Shown here piece by piece: positions 36,967 to 48,393 of a stretch of 64,000 nt of DNA. The notes below the pieces were generated by a model. The model was not told the origin of the DNA. It saw nothing but the letters and a program-made list of their open reading frames with translations, and searched no databases. The position numbers and the translations under genes were made by a program. Source of the stretch: Ehretia macrophylla (taxonomy: Eukaryota; Streptophyta; Magnoliopsida; Boraginales; Ehretiaceae); assembly GCA_037974665.1 (NCBI GenBank), contig CM075773.1, positions 26,071,853 to 26,135,852 on the forward strand, in the 5' to 3' direction. Positions within the stretch are counted from its first letter, which is position 1, and every line of letters starts with the position of its first letter.

Positions 36967-37527
36967 GTCATGTTGTGGGCACAAATCCTTTATGTGCTGA
37001 CGGTTCACAAGCCCCAGCCCAGAGAGATGGCCCATTCGAAAGGCCTAATGGGCTTAATGACAACCCATCAACTTCAACAACAAAGCATCCTTGTTAGACG
37101 TGATATCGATGCGTTGTAAGGCACTGTAATATCCCGCGAGTTAGGTTGTCGTCCTTTTAACAGCTCACGATGTATGATCCGGGATGGAAAAAAAGAGCAA
37201 AAGAAGAAAAGTGGCCTGAAATTGATGAAAACATTTGGTTTTGGGCTCCAAAAATAGGCGCAACCGAGCAGGCTTGTTGCCCCCATTGTGGAGCTCTCAG
37301 AGAGCTTTTGAACGGTATGTTGTGTGCCGCGAAAATCCTTCGGATTAAAAGTTATGGGCACAGGAGTGACGAAGACCTGGTCACAAGCCCCACGCCCTCG
37401 GTTTGCAGGCCCAGCCTCTACGTGAAGCGAAGTTGTCTTCCCCAAGGTGCCATCGGATTCGGTAATAGAAATGTGGCGGATAAAGTTTCTTGGCAACCCT
37501 AACCGGGGTCAAAAAAATTGAAAAAGG

Positions 37528-37646
37528 GGGGTGCAACACGAGGACTTCCCAGGGGGTCACCCATCCTAGTACTACTCTCGCCCAAGCACGCTTAACTTCG
37601 GAGTTCTGATGGGATCCCATGCATTAGTGCTGGTATGGTCGCACCC
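37528..37646 (-). rRNA. 5S rRNA copy 38, closest to consensus
   Basis: Full length with only about three changes (GATCCCATG for GATCCGGTG, and TATGGTC). Box A, intermediate element and box C are intact. Its upstream promoter region has lost several bases (CATGTTGGCACTAATCC), which may offset the good coding part. Confidence 0.94.
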
Positions 37647-38200
37647 GTCATGTTGGCACTAATCCTTTATGTGTTGACGGTTCACAGTCCCAGCCTAGAG
37701 AGATGGCCGATTCAAAAGGCCCCATGGGTTTAACGACAACCCATCCGCTTTAACAATACAGCATCCTCGGAAGACGTGATATCGAGATGTTGTAGGCCCC
37801 TATAATATCCCACGAGTTAGGTTGTCGTCCTGTTAACAGATCACGACGTACGATCCGGGATGAAAAACTGAGCAATAGAAGAAAAGTGGCCTAAAACTGA
37901 TGAAAACATTCAATTTTGGGATCCGAAAACAGGCGCAGCTGAGTAGACTTACTGCCCCAATCATAGAGCTCTCGGAAAACTTTCCAACGATATGTTGTAC
38001 GCTGCGTAACTCCTTACGGATCAAAAGTTATAGGTACCGGAGCGACAAAGACCTAGTCACAAGCCCTACGCCCAAGGGTTGTGGGCCCAGCCTCTACGTG
38101 AAGCGAAGTTGTCTTGCCCAGGGTGCCATGGGATTCGGTAATAGAAATACGGTGCTTAAAGTATCTTGACAACCATAACTGGGGCCAAAAAAATTGAAAA

Positions 38201-38215
38201 GGGGGGGGGGGGGGG
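38201..38215 (+). repeat. 15-bp poly-G at a 5S 3' boundary
   Basis: A run of 15 G abuts copy 39, where other units have 4-8 G. Probably slippage expansion; similar G-rich expansions abut copies 27 and 29. Confidence 0.85.
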
Positions 38216-38330
38216 TACAACACAAGGACTTCCTAGGGGGTCACCCATCCTAGTGATACTCGTGCCCAAGCACGCTTAACTTTGGGGTTCTGATGGGATC
38301 CGGTGCATTAGTGCTGGTATGATCACACCC
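38212..38330 (-). rRNA. 5S rRNA copy 39, diverged
   Basis: Full length, about nine changes. Box A is intact. It shares GTGATACTCGTGCC and CTTTGGGGTTC with copy 36. Confidence 0.9.
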
Positions 38331-38891
38331 GTTATGATGTGGGCACAAATCCTTTATGTGTTGACGGTTCACAGTCCTAGCCCAAAGAGATGGCCCATTC
38401 AAAAGGCCCAATGGGCTTAACGACAACCTATCCTCTTTAACAACGTAACATCCTCACAAGACGTGATATCAATACATTGTAGGGCCCTGTAATATCCCAC
38501 GAGTTAGGTTGTCATCCTTTTAACAGCTCACAACGTACGATCCGGGACGAAAAAACAGAACAAAAGAAGAAAAGTGGCCAAAAACTAATGAAAATGTTCT
38601 ATTTTGTGCTCTGGAAACAGGCAAAGCTAAGAAGGCATGCTACCCCCGTCGTAGAGCTCTCGGAGAGATTTCCAACGGTATGTTGTGGGTTGCGTAACTC
38701 CTTACGGATTAAAAGTAATGGGCACCGGAGCGACGGAGACCTGGTCATAATCCCTACGCCCTTGGTTTGCGTGCCCAGCCTCTACGTGAAGCGAAGTTGT
38801 CTTGCCCAAGGTGTTGTAGGATTCGGTAATAGAAAAGTGGTGGATAAAGTATCTTGGCAACCCTAATCGGGGGAAAAAAAATTGAAAAGGG

Positions 38892-39010
38892 GGAATGCAA
38901 CATGAGGACTTCCCAGGTGGTCACCCATCCTAGTACTAGTCTCGCCCAAGCACGCTAAACTTCGGAGTTCTGATGGGATCCCATGCATCAGTGCTGGTAT
39001 GATCGCACCC
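38892..39010 (-). rRNA. 5S rRNA copy 40, diverged
   Basis: Full length, about nine changes, including one each in box A (CGCTAAAC) and box C (AGGTGG). It shares GATCCCATGCAT with copy 38. Confidence 0.9.
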
Positions 39011-39570
39011 ATCATGTTGTGGGCACAAATCCTTTATGTGTTGACCGTTAACAGTCCCAACCCAGAGAGATGGCCCATTGAAAAGGCCCAATGGGCTTAA
39101 CGACAACCCATCCGATTCAACAACGCAACATCCTCGCAGGACATGATATCGACACGTTGTAGGGCCCTCTAATGTCCCGCAAGTTAGGTTGTCATCCTTT
39201 TAATAACTCACGACGTACGATCCGGGACGAAAAAATAGAGCTAAAGAAGAAAAGTGGCCCGAAACTAATGAAAACATTCGATTTTGGGCTCCGAAAATAG
39301 GCACAGCCGAGCAGCCTTGCTGCCCCTGTCGTAGAGCTCTCGGAGAGCTTTCCAACGATTTGCTGGGCGCCTCGTAACTCCTTACGGATCAGAAGTTATG
39401 GGCACCAGAGCGACAAAGAGCTGGTCACAAGCCCTACGCCCTCTGTTTGCTAGCCCAGCCTCTACATGAAGCGAAGTTGTCTTGCCCAAGGTGCCGTGGG
39501 ATTTGGTAATGGAAATGTGGTTGATAAAGTATCTTGGCAACCCTAACCGAGGCAAAAAAAATTGAAAAAG

Positions 39571-39689
39571 GGGGTGCAACTCGAGGACTTCCCAGGGGGT
39601 TACCCATCCTAGTACTACTCTTGCCTAAGCACGCTTAACTTCTGAGTTCTAATAGGATCTGGTACTTCAGCGTTGGTATGATCACACTC
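39571..39689 (-). rRNA. 5S rRNA copy 41, diverged
   Basis: Full length, about thirteen changes, with a strongly changed 5' part (GGTACTTCAGCGTTGG and ATCACACTC). Confidence 0.89.
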
Positions 39690-40249
39690 GTCAAGTTGCG
39701 GGCACAAATCCTTTATGTGTTGACGGTTCACAGTTGCAGCCCAGAGAGATGGCCTATTGAAAAGGCCCAATGGGCTTAACGACAACCCATCCGCTTCAAC
39801 ATTGCAGCATCCTCATAAGACGTAATATCGATGCATTGTAGGGCCCTGTAATATCCCGTGAGTTAGGTTGTCATCCTTTTAACAGCTCACGACGTATGAT
39901 CCGGGACGAAAAAACAGAGCAAAAGAAGAAAACTGGCACGAAACTAATGAAAACGTTCAATTTTGGGCACCAAAAATTGGCGCAGCTGAAAAAGCTTGCT
40001 GCCCCCATCATAGAGCTCTCGAAGAGCTTTCCAACGGTCTGCTGTGCGTCGCGTAACTCCTTACGAATTAAACGTGATGGGCACCGGAGCGACGGAGACC
40101 TGGTCACAAGCCTACACCCTCGGTTTGTAGGCCCAGCCTCTACGTGAAGCGAAGTTGTCTTGCCCAAGGTACTGTGGGATTCGGTAAAAGAAATGCGGTG
40201 GATAAAATATCTTGGAAACCCTAACCGGGGCAAAAAAAATTGAAAAGGG

Positions 40250-40368
40250 GGGGTACAACACGAGGACTTCCTACGGGGTCACCCATCCTAGTACTACTCT
40301 CGTCCAAGCACGCTTAACTTCGGTGTTCTGATCGGATTCGATGCATTAGTGCTGGTATGATCGCACCC
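40250..40368 (-). rRNA. 5S rRNA copy 42, diverged
   Basis: Full length, about eight changes. Box A is unchanged, box C has two changes (CTACGGGG), and the intermediate element is CTCGTCC. Confidence 0.9.
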
Positions 40369-40927
40369 GTCATGTTGTGGGCACAAATCCTTTATGTGTT
40401 GACCGTTCACAGTCCCAGCCCAGAGAAATGGCCCATTCAAAAGGCCCAATGGGTTTAACGAGAACCCATCCGCTTCAACAACGTGGCATCCTTACAAGAC
40501 GTGATACCGATGCATTGTAGGGCCCTCTAATATCCCGCCAGTAAGGTTGTCGTCCTTTTAACAGCTCACGACATACGACCTGGGAAGGAAAAATAGCGCA
40601 AAAGAAGAAAAGTGGCTTGAAACTGATGAAAGCATTTGATTTTGGGCTCCGAAATTAGGTGCAGTTGAGCAGGCTTTTGCCCCATCGTAGAGCTCTCGGA
40701 GAACTTTCCAACGGCATGCTGTGCGCCGCATAACTCCCTACGAATAAAAAGTTATAGGCATTGGAGCGACGAAAACCTGGTCACAAGCCCTACACCCTCG
40801 GTTTGCGGGCCCAGCCTCTAGGTGAAGCGAAGTTGTCTTGCCCAGGGTGCCGTCGGATTCAGTAATAGAAATGTGGTTGATAAAGTATCTTGGCAACCCT
40901 AACCGAGGCAAAAAAAATTGAAAATGG

Positions 40928-41046
40928 TGGGTGCAACATGAGGACTTCCTAGGGGGTCACCCATCCTAGTACTAGTCTCATCCAAGCATGCTTAACTTCG
41001 GGGTTCTAATGGGATCCGGTGCATTAGTGCTGGTATCATCGCACCC
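40928..41046 (-). rRNA. 5S rRNA copy 43, diverged
   Basis: Full length, about nine changes, with ACTAGTCTCATCC before box A and CATGC inside it. Confidence 0.9.
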
Positions 41047-41588
41047 ATCATGTTGAGTGTACAAATCCTTTATGTGTTGACGGTTCACAGTCCCAGCCCA
41101 GAGAGATGGCCCATTCAAAAGGAAATATGTGCTTAACAACAACCCATCCGCTTCAACAACGCAGCATCCTCGCAAGACGTGATATCGACGCGTTGTAGGG
41201 CCCTCTAATGTCCCACGAGTTAGGTTGTCGTCTTGTTAACAGCTCACGATGTACGATCTGGCACGAAAAAATAGAGCAAAAGAAGAAAAGTGGCACGAAA
41301 TTGATGAAAACGTTCAATTTTGTGCTCTGAAAATAGGTGCAGCTGACCAGGCTTGTTGCCCCATCATAGAGGTCTCAGAGAGCTTTCCAAAGGTATGAAC
41401 TGCGCCGCGTAACTACTTATAGATCAAAAGTTATGGGCACTAGAGCGACGAAGACCTGGTCATAAGCCTTACGCCCTCGGTTTGCGATCCCAGCCTCTAC
41501 ATGAAGAGAAGTTGTCTTGCCCATGGTGCCGTGGGATTCAGTAATAGAAATGTGGTGGATAAAGTATCTAGGCAAGCCTAACCGAGGC

Positions 41589-41597
41589 AAAAAAAAA
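41589..41597 (-). terminator. T-run terminator of 5S copy 44
   Basis: Nine T on the transcribed strand, ten bases past the 5S 3' end. A run of 6-11 T sits at this spot in nearly every unit and fits RNA polymerase III termination. This copy stands for the array. Confidence 0.75.
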
Positions 41598-41607
41598 TTG
41601 GAAAGGG

Positions 41608-41726
41608 GGGGTGCAACACGAGGACTTCCCAGGGGGTCACCTATCCTAGTACTATTCTCGCCGAAACACGCTTAACTTCGGAGTTCTGATGGGATTCGGT
41701 GCATTAGTGCTGGTATGATCGCACCC
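41608..41726 (-). rRNA. 5S rRNA copy 44, fairly well kept
   Basis: Full length, about five changes: CCTATCC in box C, CTATTCTCG, CCGAAACACG across box A, and GGATTCGG. Its upstream spacer is interrupted 62 bases away by solo LTR C. Confidence 0.92.
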
Positions 41727-41754
41727 GTCATGTTGAGGGCACAAATCCTTTATG
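41727..41754 (-). promoter_or_regulatory. External 5S promoter elements (copy 44 as example)
   Basis: On the minus strand the 28 bases before the transcript start have CATAAA at -28 to -23, GCCC at -14 to -11 and C at -1. This is the plant 5S layout (TATA-like, GC, C) needed besides internal boxes. The array has two versions at the GC element (GCCCACAAC and GCCCTCAAC). Confidence 0.7.
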
Positions 41755-41783
41755 TGTTGATGGTTCACAGTCCTAGCCCAGGG

Positions 41784-41788
41784 AGATG
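41784..41788. repeat. Target-site duplication of C, left
   Basis: AGATG, exactly repeated at 45919-45923. Confidence 0.9.
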
Positions 41789-42652
41789 TGTCACGCCCCA
41801 ACCCGGCCTATAAAGGTTAGACTAGGGTGTGATCTAAACATTCAAGTCACATCTCGTACTTAACCGTTCATGAAGATTTAACACTTAACCTTTTGGCCTA
41901 AACTCCAAAATTTTTGATAAACCGACAGCTTAACGGCTGTAATTGGGCTCTTTGGTTTGACCTAATTCTCTAAACGCCTCAATTATTCCAATCATTAATC
42001 CAATTCCATTAAGGACTCCTATTTGTCACCAACCGATTTGCCTACTAGTTTATCTTGAAAGTCTCGTTTGGTTAATAAGCCTAACATGATAACTATGTCC
42101 CGTTTATTTGTCAATTTCCTATCATGCAAGTACCTATTATCCTTTAGTTTACAAATGAGCACCTAAGTGAAATTAGATAGAATTAACTTAGTTAATTGTT
42201 CATCTAGTGGTTTGAATGCCTACGATAACTACTAATTAAGAAAACGAAAGCAAACAACCAAATAAAAGTTCGTCCGGTTATAGATAGTACAATCCCAGAA
42301 TTAGACCCAAATTACAACGGGGTCATTTACATCAATAAAATGAATAGTTTGCAATCAAACACAACATCCATATACAAACCACTTTCAGGCAAAGCACAAA
42401 AGCGCTTAGGGATAGGCAATCACTCCAAGGAATCATCGTTAGGCACATCGTCCTTGGGTACCTATTCTCGATCTTCTTCACCTGAGATGATAAAAGAGGG
42501 TGAGTCCTTATGAACTCAGCGAGGGGAAACGAGAAATACGTTTTGAAACTCATTTTCCGGTTCAATTTATGAAAACTCTTTTGAGAACATGTCACGTATT
42601 ACGAATAATAAGGTACGCAATTATAAGAAACAAATTGAGTAACGGATACAAA

Positions 42653-42795
42653 GTAAGGGAACAGAAATACCAGTCTTTCCTCCCTGAGGTTCTCTAGGAA
42701 CCAAGCGAGAGTACTTACATATAAGTACAGGAACAAGAATACCAGTCTTTCCTCCCCGAGGTTCTCTAGCAACCAAGTGAGAGTACTTATACACA
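42653..42795 (-). repeat. 72-bp tandem duplication in LTR C
   Basis: CAGTCTTTCCTCC occurs at 42671 and 42743, each followed by GAGGTTCTCTAG-AACCAAG-GAGAGTACTTA. Element A has a single copy of the matching segment (about 21315-21370). Confidence 0.85.
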
Positions 42796-42884
42796 TAGTA
42801 AAAAGGATACGGTGAGCATTTGCTCTCAATATCAATTTCGATTCATTTGGTACGGCCGACTTCAATAATCCACTTATCGCTCCC

Positions 42885-42975
42885 AATTGGGTGTACTCTG
42901 GATGTACCCCGAAACCTACGACCCAAGTCTCCGAGGGTGGAATGCCAAGCGAGAGAATGAATTGGACCATGGTAG
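42885..42975 (-). repeat. Shared LTR block in element C
   Basis: Contains GGGTGTACTCTGGATGTACC, CCTACGACCCAAGTCTCCGA and CCAAGCGAGAGAATG, the same ordered motifs as in A, B and D. Confidence 0.7.
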
Positions 42976-43086
42976 TCACGGGAGCACCGACAAGCCCTAT
43001 GCCGTCCGGCGTTCGTTAAACGCTACCATGCCACAATGAAAGGTTGCAACCTTGTATACAATGCCCATTTATGTCATTTAACATTT

Positions 43087-43450
43087 CACATTAGGAGGTT
43101 AACAAAGTAGGTTGCCTCCGAGCAAGTATATGATCACATTTTGACATATTGACATATAAGGCATTGTAAGACCATATAATCATTTCATATATCCATTTGA
43201 AAGAAATTAAACTTTAACGGGCAGCCAAGTAATCATGTTCAAATAAACCATTGAATATCTTTTAACAATTCACATTAGGAGGACAACAAAGTAGGTTGCC
43301 TCTGAGCAATTTCAAGATCACATATTGCCAAGTAAATGAACGAGGCTTGCTTGACATGAATTTCACTTTGTAGAACACATAGAGTCATATGAACATTAAA
43401 CGGGCAGCCATGTAACACATGCAATTCAAGCCATATAACTCATTTCGAAG
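43087..43450 (-). repeat. 184-bp tandem duplication in LTR C
   Basis: CACATTAGGAGG...ACAAAGTAGGTTGCCTC at 43087 recurs at 43271, and CGGGCAGCC at 43218 recurs at 43401. LTR A has one copy of the AGGAGG/AAAGTAGG segment (inverse, about 20983-21019). Confidence 0.8.
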
Positions 43451-44029
43451 TCCACGTAATCAAGTGATACGATTATTCAACATGCAACAACATCTACGTG
43501 GGTTCGATTGCAAGAAAAGCTTATTTAACAACATGCAATGGTCAAAATCACATTTGAAGTTATAAGACATTTACGGGCAGCCCACTAAGCATATAATTTC
43601 CACACAATATCCAAATGATCAATACTTAGCAAAACTACCTAGTCATTAGGGTTTCCATTTCGTGTATATTCGTGCAATTTGAGCCTTAACCCAACTCAAA
43701 GTCAATCTCAAACCATGCATCATTTAATTCAACATCCTCAAACATTCAAAACAGTCCACACAACATCCCGAAGCTACAATTCCAAGTGTTTAATTCAACA
43801 AGAGGAGTCACAACAATTTTTCTAAGTACAACGTTAAGTGAAACACTTACTGCAATAGGCTGTTTTCTTACAATCAATAGGATAATCAAAAAATCTCCAA
43901 ATCTAGTGAATAAAATGTCAAATTAAAGCTTAAGAAGTTAGCTAAAATCAGAAACAAACCTTGCATCAATTGGAGTTCGGGATCATTAGATGTAGCCGAA
44001 ACAGTGGAATAGCACAAAACTATCCAGAT

Positions 44030-44350
44030 TTGCACACATTTCGATAATTGACGTTTTTGAGGTCCTTAGGGTCAGATTCAGCCTTAATCCATTTCTGCAA
44101 AAAATGTCCATAACTGAAAAATATAGTAGCACACAAATTTTCATGCATTTTGGACATTATTTACTAAGTCAAATATGGTTCGTTCCACAAGGTCAGTGCA
44201 TCTGCCAAAACCTGCTTCATTTTTTCAGATTTCCAGATTTGGTCACATTTTAAAGATTTGGCAGTTTGAGGACCTTAGAGTCAAAATTAGCTTCGGCCTA
44301 TTTCTGAGAAAAATTTTCAAAACTGTCCAATCTAGTCACCTACCAATTTT
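44030..44350 (-). repeat. Two-copy degenerate repeat in LTR C
   Basis: Counterpart of the 210-bp pair in element A: two stretches with CCTTAGxGTCAxATT, CATTTCTG-AxAAAxTxTCC and ATTTTxxxGCATTTT in the same order. Confidence 0.6.
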
Positions 44351-45432
44351 AAAGCATTTTCAACATCATTTGTTTAGCTAAACTTACCTCGAACAGACTG
44401 GTCAGAGAGCTGTCAACAATTTTGACTTCACCTAGCATCATTTTCAAGCCAAGATCTTGCCATGCATGGTTGTTTAAGCTTATGAAAGACCATATAGCTC
44501 AAGTACAGAAGCAAATACACACATTTATGAGCATGCATGTGAATTTTTGAAGAGATTTCAAAAGGTTTTAACCCTCACCTTAGCAATCAACCACAAAGAT
44601 GCACAAAAACTTGTTGAAGCTTCAAATCTCTTCTTCTTGCTTGCTTAGCCGAGATTCCAACTTGGTTTCTCTATTTTTCCTAGCCTAGTGATCAATCTCT
44701 TAGCACATGCATGAGGTTAGAACAAGAAGAAAAGAAATGGAAGCCAAGAAAACTTACCTAGGCTGAAAATGGTGACTCAAAATGCTTGCATGTGTGTTTC
44801 TTGCATCCTAGCTTGTTTGGGTGAGTTTCTTTGCTTGTGGTTTGTCTTGATGCACCTTAGGATGATGAAGATGAGCTAAGAGGTGGAGATAACTCAGCCA
44901 AAACCGAAATGGAGAGAGAAAATGAGAGGGAAGTGAGAGAAATTGAGAGAAAATGAGAGAATATGACAAAAGTAATGGCTTTGCAATTTTTTTTAAGCAT
45001 ATGGTCAGCCTTGGGCATACAAATTCAGACTTTTTGTGTCTTCAAGGATTATTTTGAAATGGCTAGCATGGGCATGGAGCACTTGGTCGAAAATGGTGGA
45101 GATTTAAGGAGAATTTGAGCAATTTTTTATGCATTTTGTGTCATAGTTTGTCATAGATTGTCTAGGACTAATTTTTTATGCATTTGTGTCATTAGAATTG
45201 TCATAGGAATGTTGGGAAATTAGGGAATCTAGGTAGAATAAAATATAGGAATGTTTGTTGATGAGTTGAATTATGAATAGAATAATAGTTAGTGGAAAAT
45301 GTAGGAATAGTTTAGTATTATTTTATTGTTAGTGGAGTTTGTAGAGAATTTGAATTAGGAATATAATATTGGTTAGTGGATTGTGTAGGATTATTTTATT
45401 GTCTAGTGCTTTGTGTAGGATTCTTTCTTGAT

Positions 45433-45918
45433 TAACGTGGTGGCACGGATTCCTAGATATAGGGCACGAATTACGAGGTAGACACGAACTACGAGGTACA
45501 GCACGTATTTCAAGACTAAGGCACATACTTCAAGATAAGTGCATGGATTCTAATGCTAACACACGCAACCCTAGGTGAATGAACGTAGACCAAAATAAGG
45601 CACGTAATTCAATGCAATGTACGTAATTCAAGACACGACTCTTAAACCTAGGTTAAAGCACGCAGTTCAAGGTTAATGCACACGAAACGAAGAGACAAAC
45701 ACAAATCGAGGTCTCGCACATAAATTAAGGTCATGGCATGTTTATCTAGGTATCGCACGTATATCGAGGATTAGGGCACACAATTCCAGGTTAAGGCACA
45801 TATAACGAGGCATACACGAAAACCAAGATAGGGCACGTAATCCAAGGTTAGTCATACCGTTCTAGGTCTAAGACACGCAAATCAAGGTAAGGCACGTTAT
45901 TCGGGGTCGGGCCTCACA
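45433..45918 (-). repeat. Degenerate GCACGTA minisatellite at LTR end
   Basis: About 24 imperfect units of roughly 20 bp on the plus strand, such as GGCACGTAATTCAATG and GCACGCAGTTCAAGGTTAA. The ACGT core recurs in many units. This is the U3 end of the LTR in its own orientation. Confidence 0.78.
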
Positions 45919-45923
45919 AGATG
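45919..45923. repeat. Target-site duplication of C, right
   Basis: AGATG, after which the interrupted 5S spacer resumes at GCTCTTTCAAAAGGCCC. Confidence 0.9.
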
Positions 45924-46421
45924 GCTCTTTCAAAAGGCCCAATGGGCTTAACGACACCCAATCCGCTTCAACAACGCAGCATCCTCGTAAGACGTGATAT
46001 TGACGTGTTGTAGGGCCCTGTAATATCCCGCGAGTTAGGTTGTCGTCCTTTTAACAGCTCACGACGCACAATCCGGGATAGAAAGACAGAGCAAAAGAAG
46101 GAAAGTGGCCCTAAACTTATGAAAACATTCAATTTTGGGCTCCGAAAGCAGGCGCAACCGAGCAGGCTCGCTACCCCCGTCGTAGAGCTCTCGGAGAGCT
46201 TTCGAATAGTATGTTGTGTGCGGCGTAACACCTTACTGATCAAAAGTTATGGACACCGGAGTGACGGAGACCTGGTCACAAGCCCCATGCCCTAGGTTTG
46301 CGGGCCCAGCCTCTACATGAAGCAAAGTTGTCTTGTCCAAGGTGCCGAGGGATTCGGTAATAGAAATATGGTGCATAAAGTATCTTGGCAACCCTTACCA
46401 GGGCAAAAACAATTGAAAAGG

Positions 46422-46540
46422 GGGCTGCAACATGAGGACTTCCCAGGGGGTCACCCATCCTAGTACTACTCTCGCCCAAGCACGCTTAACTTCGGAGTTC
46501 TGATGGGATCTGGTGCATTAGTGCTGGTATGATCGAACCA
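46422..46540 (-). rRNA. 5S rRNA copy 45, both promoter boxes intact
   Basis: Full length, about five changes (GGGCTGC, ACATGAGG, GATCTGG, and CGAACCA at the start). Boxes A and C and the intermediate element are unchanged. Confidence 0.93.
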
Positions 46541-47100
46541 ATCATGTTGTGGGCACAAATACTTTATGTGTTGACCGTTCGCAGTCCTAGACCAGAGAGA
46601 TGGCCCATTCAAAAGGCCCAATGGGTTTAACAATAACCTATCCGCTTCAACAACGAAGCATTCTCGCAAGAAGTCATATCGACGCGTTGTAGGGCCCTGT
46701 AATATCCCGTGAGTTAGGTTGTCGTCCTTTTAACAGCTCACAACGTACGATTCGAGATGAAAAAACTTAGCAAATGAAGAAAAATAGCCAAAAATTGATT
46801 AAAATGTTCAATTTTGGGCACCAAAAATAGGCGCAGCTGAGAAAGCTGGCTGCCCCCGTCGTAGAGCTCTCGAAAAGCTTTCCAACGATATGCTCTGCGC
46901 CGCGTAACTCCTTACGGATCAAAAGTTATGGGCACCGGAGCAACGGAGACCTGGTCACAATCCCCATGCCCCCGGTTTGCGGGCCCAACCTCTACGTGAA
47001 GCGAAGTTGTCTTGGCCAAGGTGCTGTGGGATTCAGTAATAGAAATGTGGTCGATAAAGCATCATGGCAACCCTAACCGGGGCAAAAAAATTTTATAAGG

Positions 47101-47218
47101 GGGGTGCAGCACGAGGAATTCCTAGGGGGTCACCCACCGTAGTACTATTTTGGCCCAAGCACACTTAACTTCGGAGTTCTGATGGGATCGATGCATTAGT
47201 GCCGGTATGATTGCACCC
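47101..47218 (-). rRNA. 5S rRNA copy 46, diverged
   Basis: 118 nt with a base lost at GGATCGATGC. Box C has three changes (CACCCACCGT), box A one, and the intermediate region reads ATTTTGGCC. Confidence 0.88.
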
Positions 47219-47754
47219 GTCATTTTGTGGGCATAAATCCTTTATGTGTTGACAGTTCACAATCCCAGCCCACAAAGATGGCCCATTCAAAAGGCCCAAT
47301 GGGCTTAACGATAACCCAACCGCTTGAACAACGTAGCATCCTCGTAAGACATGATATCGACGTGTTGTAGGGCCCTCTAATGTCCCGTAAGTTAGGTTGC
47401 CGTCCTTTGAACAGCTCACGACGTACTATCCAGGACGGAAAAACAGAGCAAAAGAAGAAAAGTGGCACGAAACTGATGAAAATAGGCGTAGCTGTGCAAG
47501 CATGCTGCCTCCGTCGTAGAGCTCTCGAAGAGCTTTCCAACGGTATGCTGTGCGTCACGTAACTACTTACGGATCAAAAGTTATGGGCACCGAGCGACGA
47601 AGACCTGGTCACAAGCCCATGCCCTTGGTTTGTAGGCCCAGCCTCTATGTGAAACAAAGTTGTCTTGCCCAATGTGCCGTGGGATTCGGTAATATAAATT
47701 TGGTGGATAAAGCATCTTGGCAACCCTAACTGGGGCAAAATAAAATTGAAAAGG

Positions 47755-47873
47755 GGGGCGCAACACGAGGAATTCCCAGGGGGTCACACATCCTAGTACT
47801 ACTCTCGCCCAGGCACGCTTAACTTCGGTGTTTTGATGGGAACCGGTACATTAGTGCTGGTATGATCGCACCC
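47755..47873 (-). rRNA. 5S rRNA copy 47, diverged
   Basis: Full length, about eight changes, including CGCAAC at the 3' end and CAGGCACGC in box A. Its left-hand spacer has lost about 25 bp. Confidence 0.9.
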
Positions 47874-48393
47874 GTCATGTTGAGGGCACAAATCCTTTAT
47901 GTGTTGACGGTTCCCAGTCCCAGCCCAGAGAGATGGCCCATTCAAAAGGCATAATGGGCATAACGACAACCCATCCGCTTCAACACGCCGCATTCTAGGA
48001 AGATTTGATATCGACGCATTATAGGGCCCTGTAATATCCCGCGAGTTAAGTTGCCGTCCTTTTAACAGCTCACGACGCATGATGCTGGAGCAAAAAAATA
48101 GAGCAAAAGAAGAAAAATAGCCGGAAACTAATTAAAACGTTCGATTTTGGGCTACGAAAACAGGCGCAGCTGTGCAACGGTATGCTGTGCGTCGCATAAC
48201 TCCTTATGGATTCAAAGTAATGGGCACCGGAGCGACGGAGACCTGATCACATACCCCACGCCCCCGGTTTGCGGGCCCAGCCTCTCCGTTAAGCAAAATT
48301 GTCTTGCCCAAGGTGCTGTGGGATTCGGTAATAGAAATGTGGTGGATAACGTATCTTGGCAACCTTAACTGGGGTTAAAAAAATTGAAAAGGC

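Larger units (their letters stand above)
34869..41788 (-). repeat. 5S rDNA tandem array, block 3
   Basis: Ten 5S copies (35-44). The first spacer carries a 66-bp tandem duplication. Copies 36 and 39 and their surroundings are near duplicates 2032 bp apart (three units). The spacer right of copy 36 has a 12-bp deletion near 36772. No gene is seen in the spacers. Confidence 0.92.
41789..45918 (-). mobile_element. Element C: solo LTR (4130 bp)
   Basis: A lone LTR, minus orientation, with plus-strand ends TGTCACGCCCC and GGTCGGGCCTCACA and perfect 5-bp flanking repeats. Its ends and many inner blocks match the LTR of element A in inverse orientation. It formed by recombination between the two LTRs of one insertion, which deletes the coding part. 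It is about 560 bp longer than LTR A; extra minisatellite copies, a 72-bp and a 184-bp duplication account for much of this. Taking out the LTR and one AGATG gives a 679-bp 5S unit. Confidence 0.93.
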
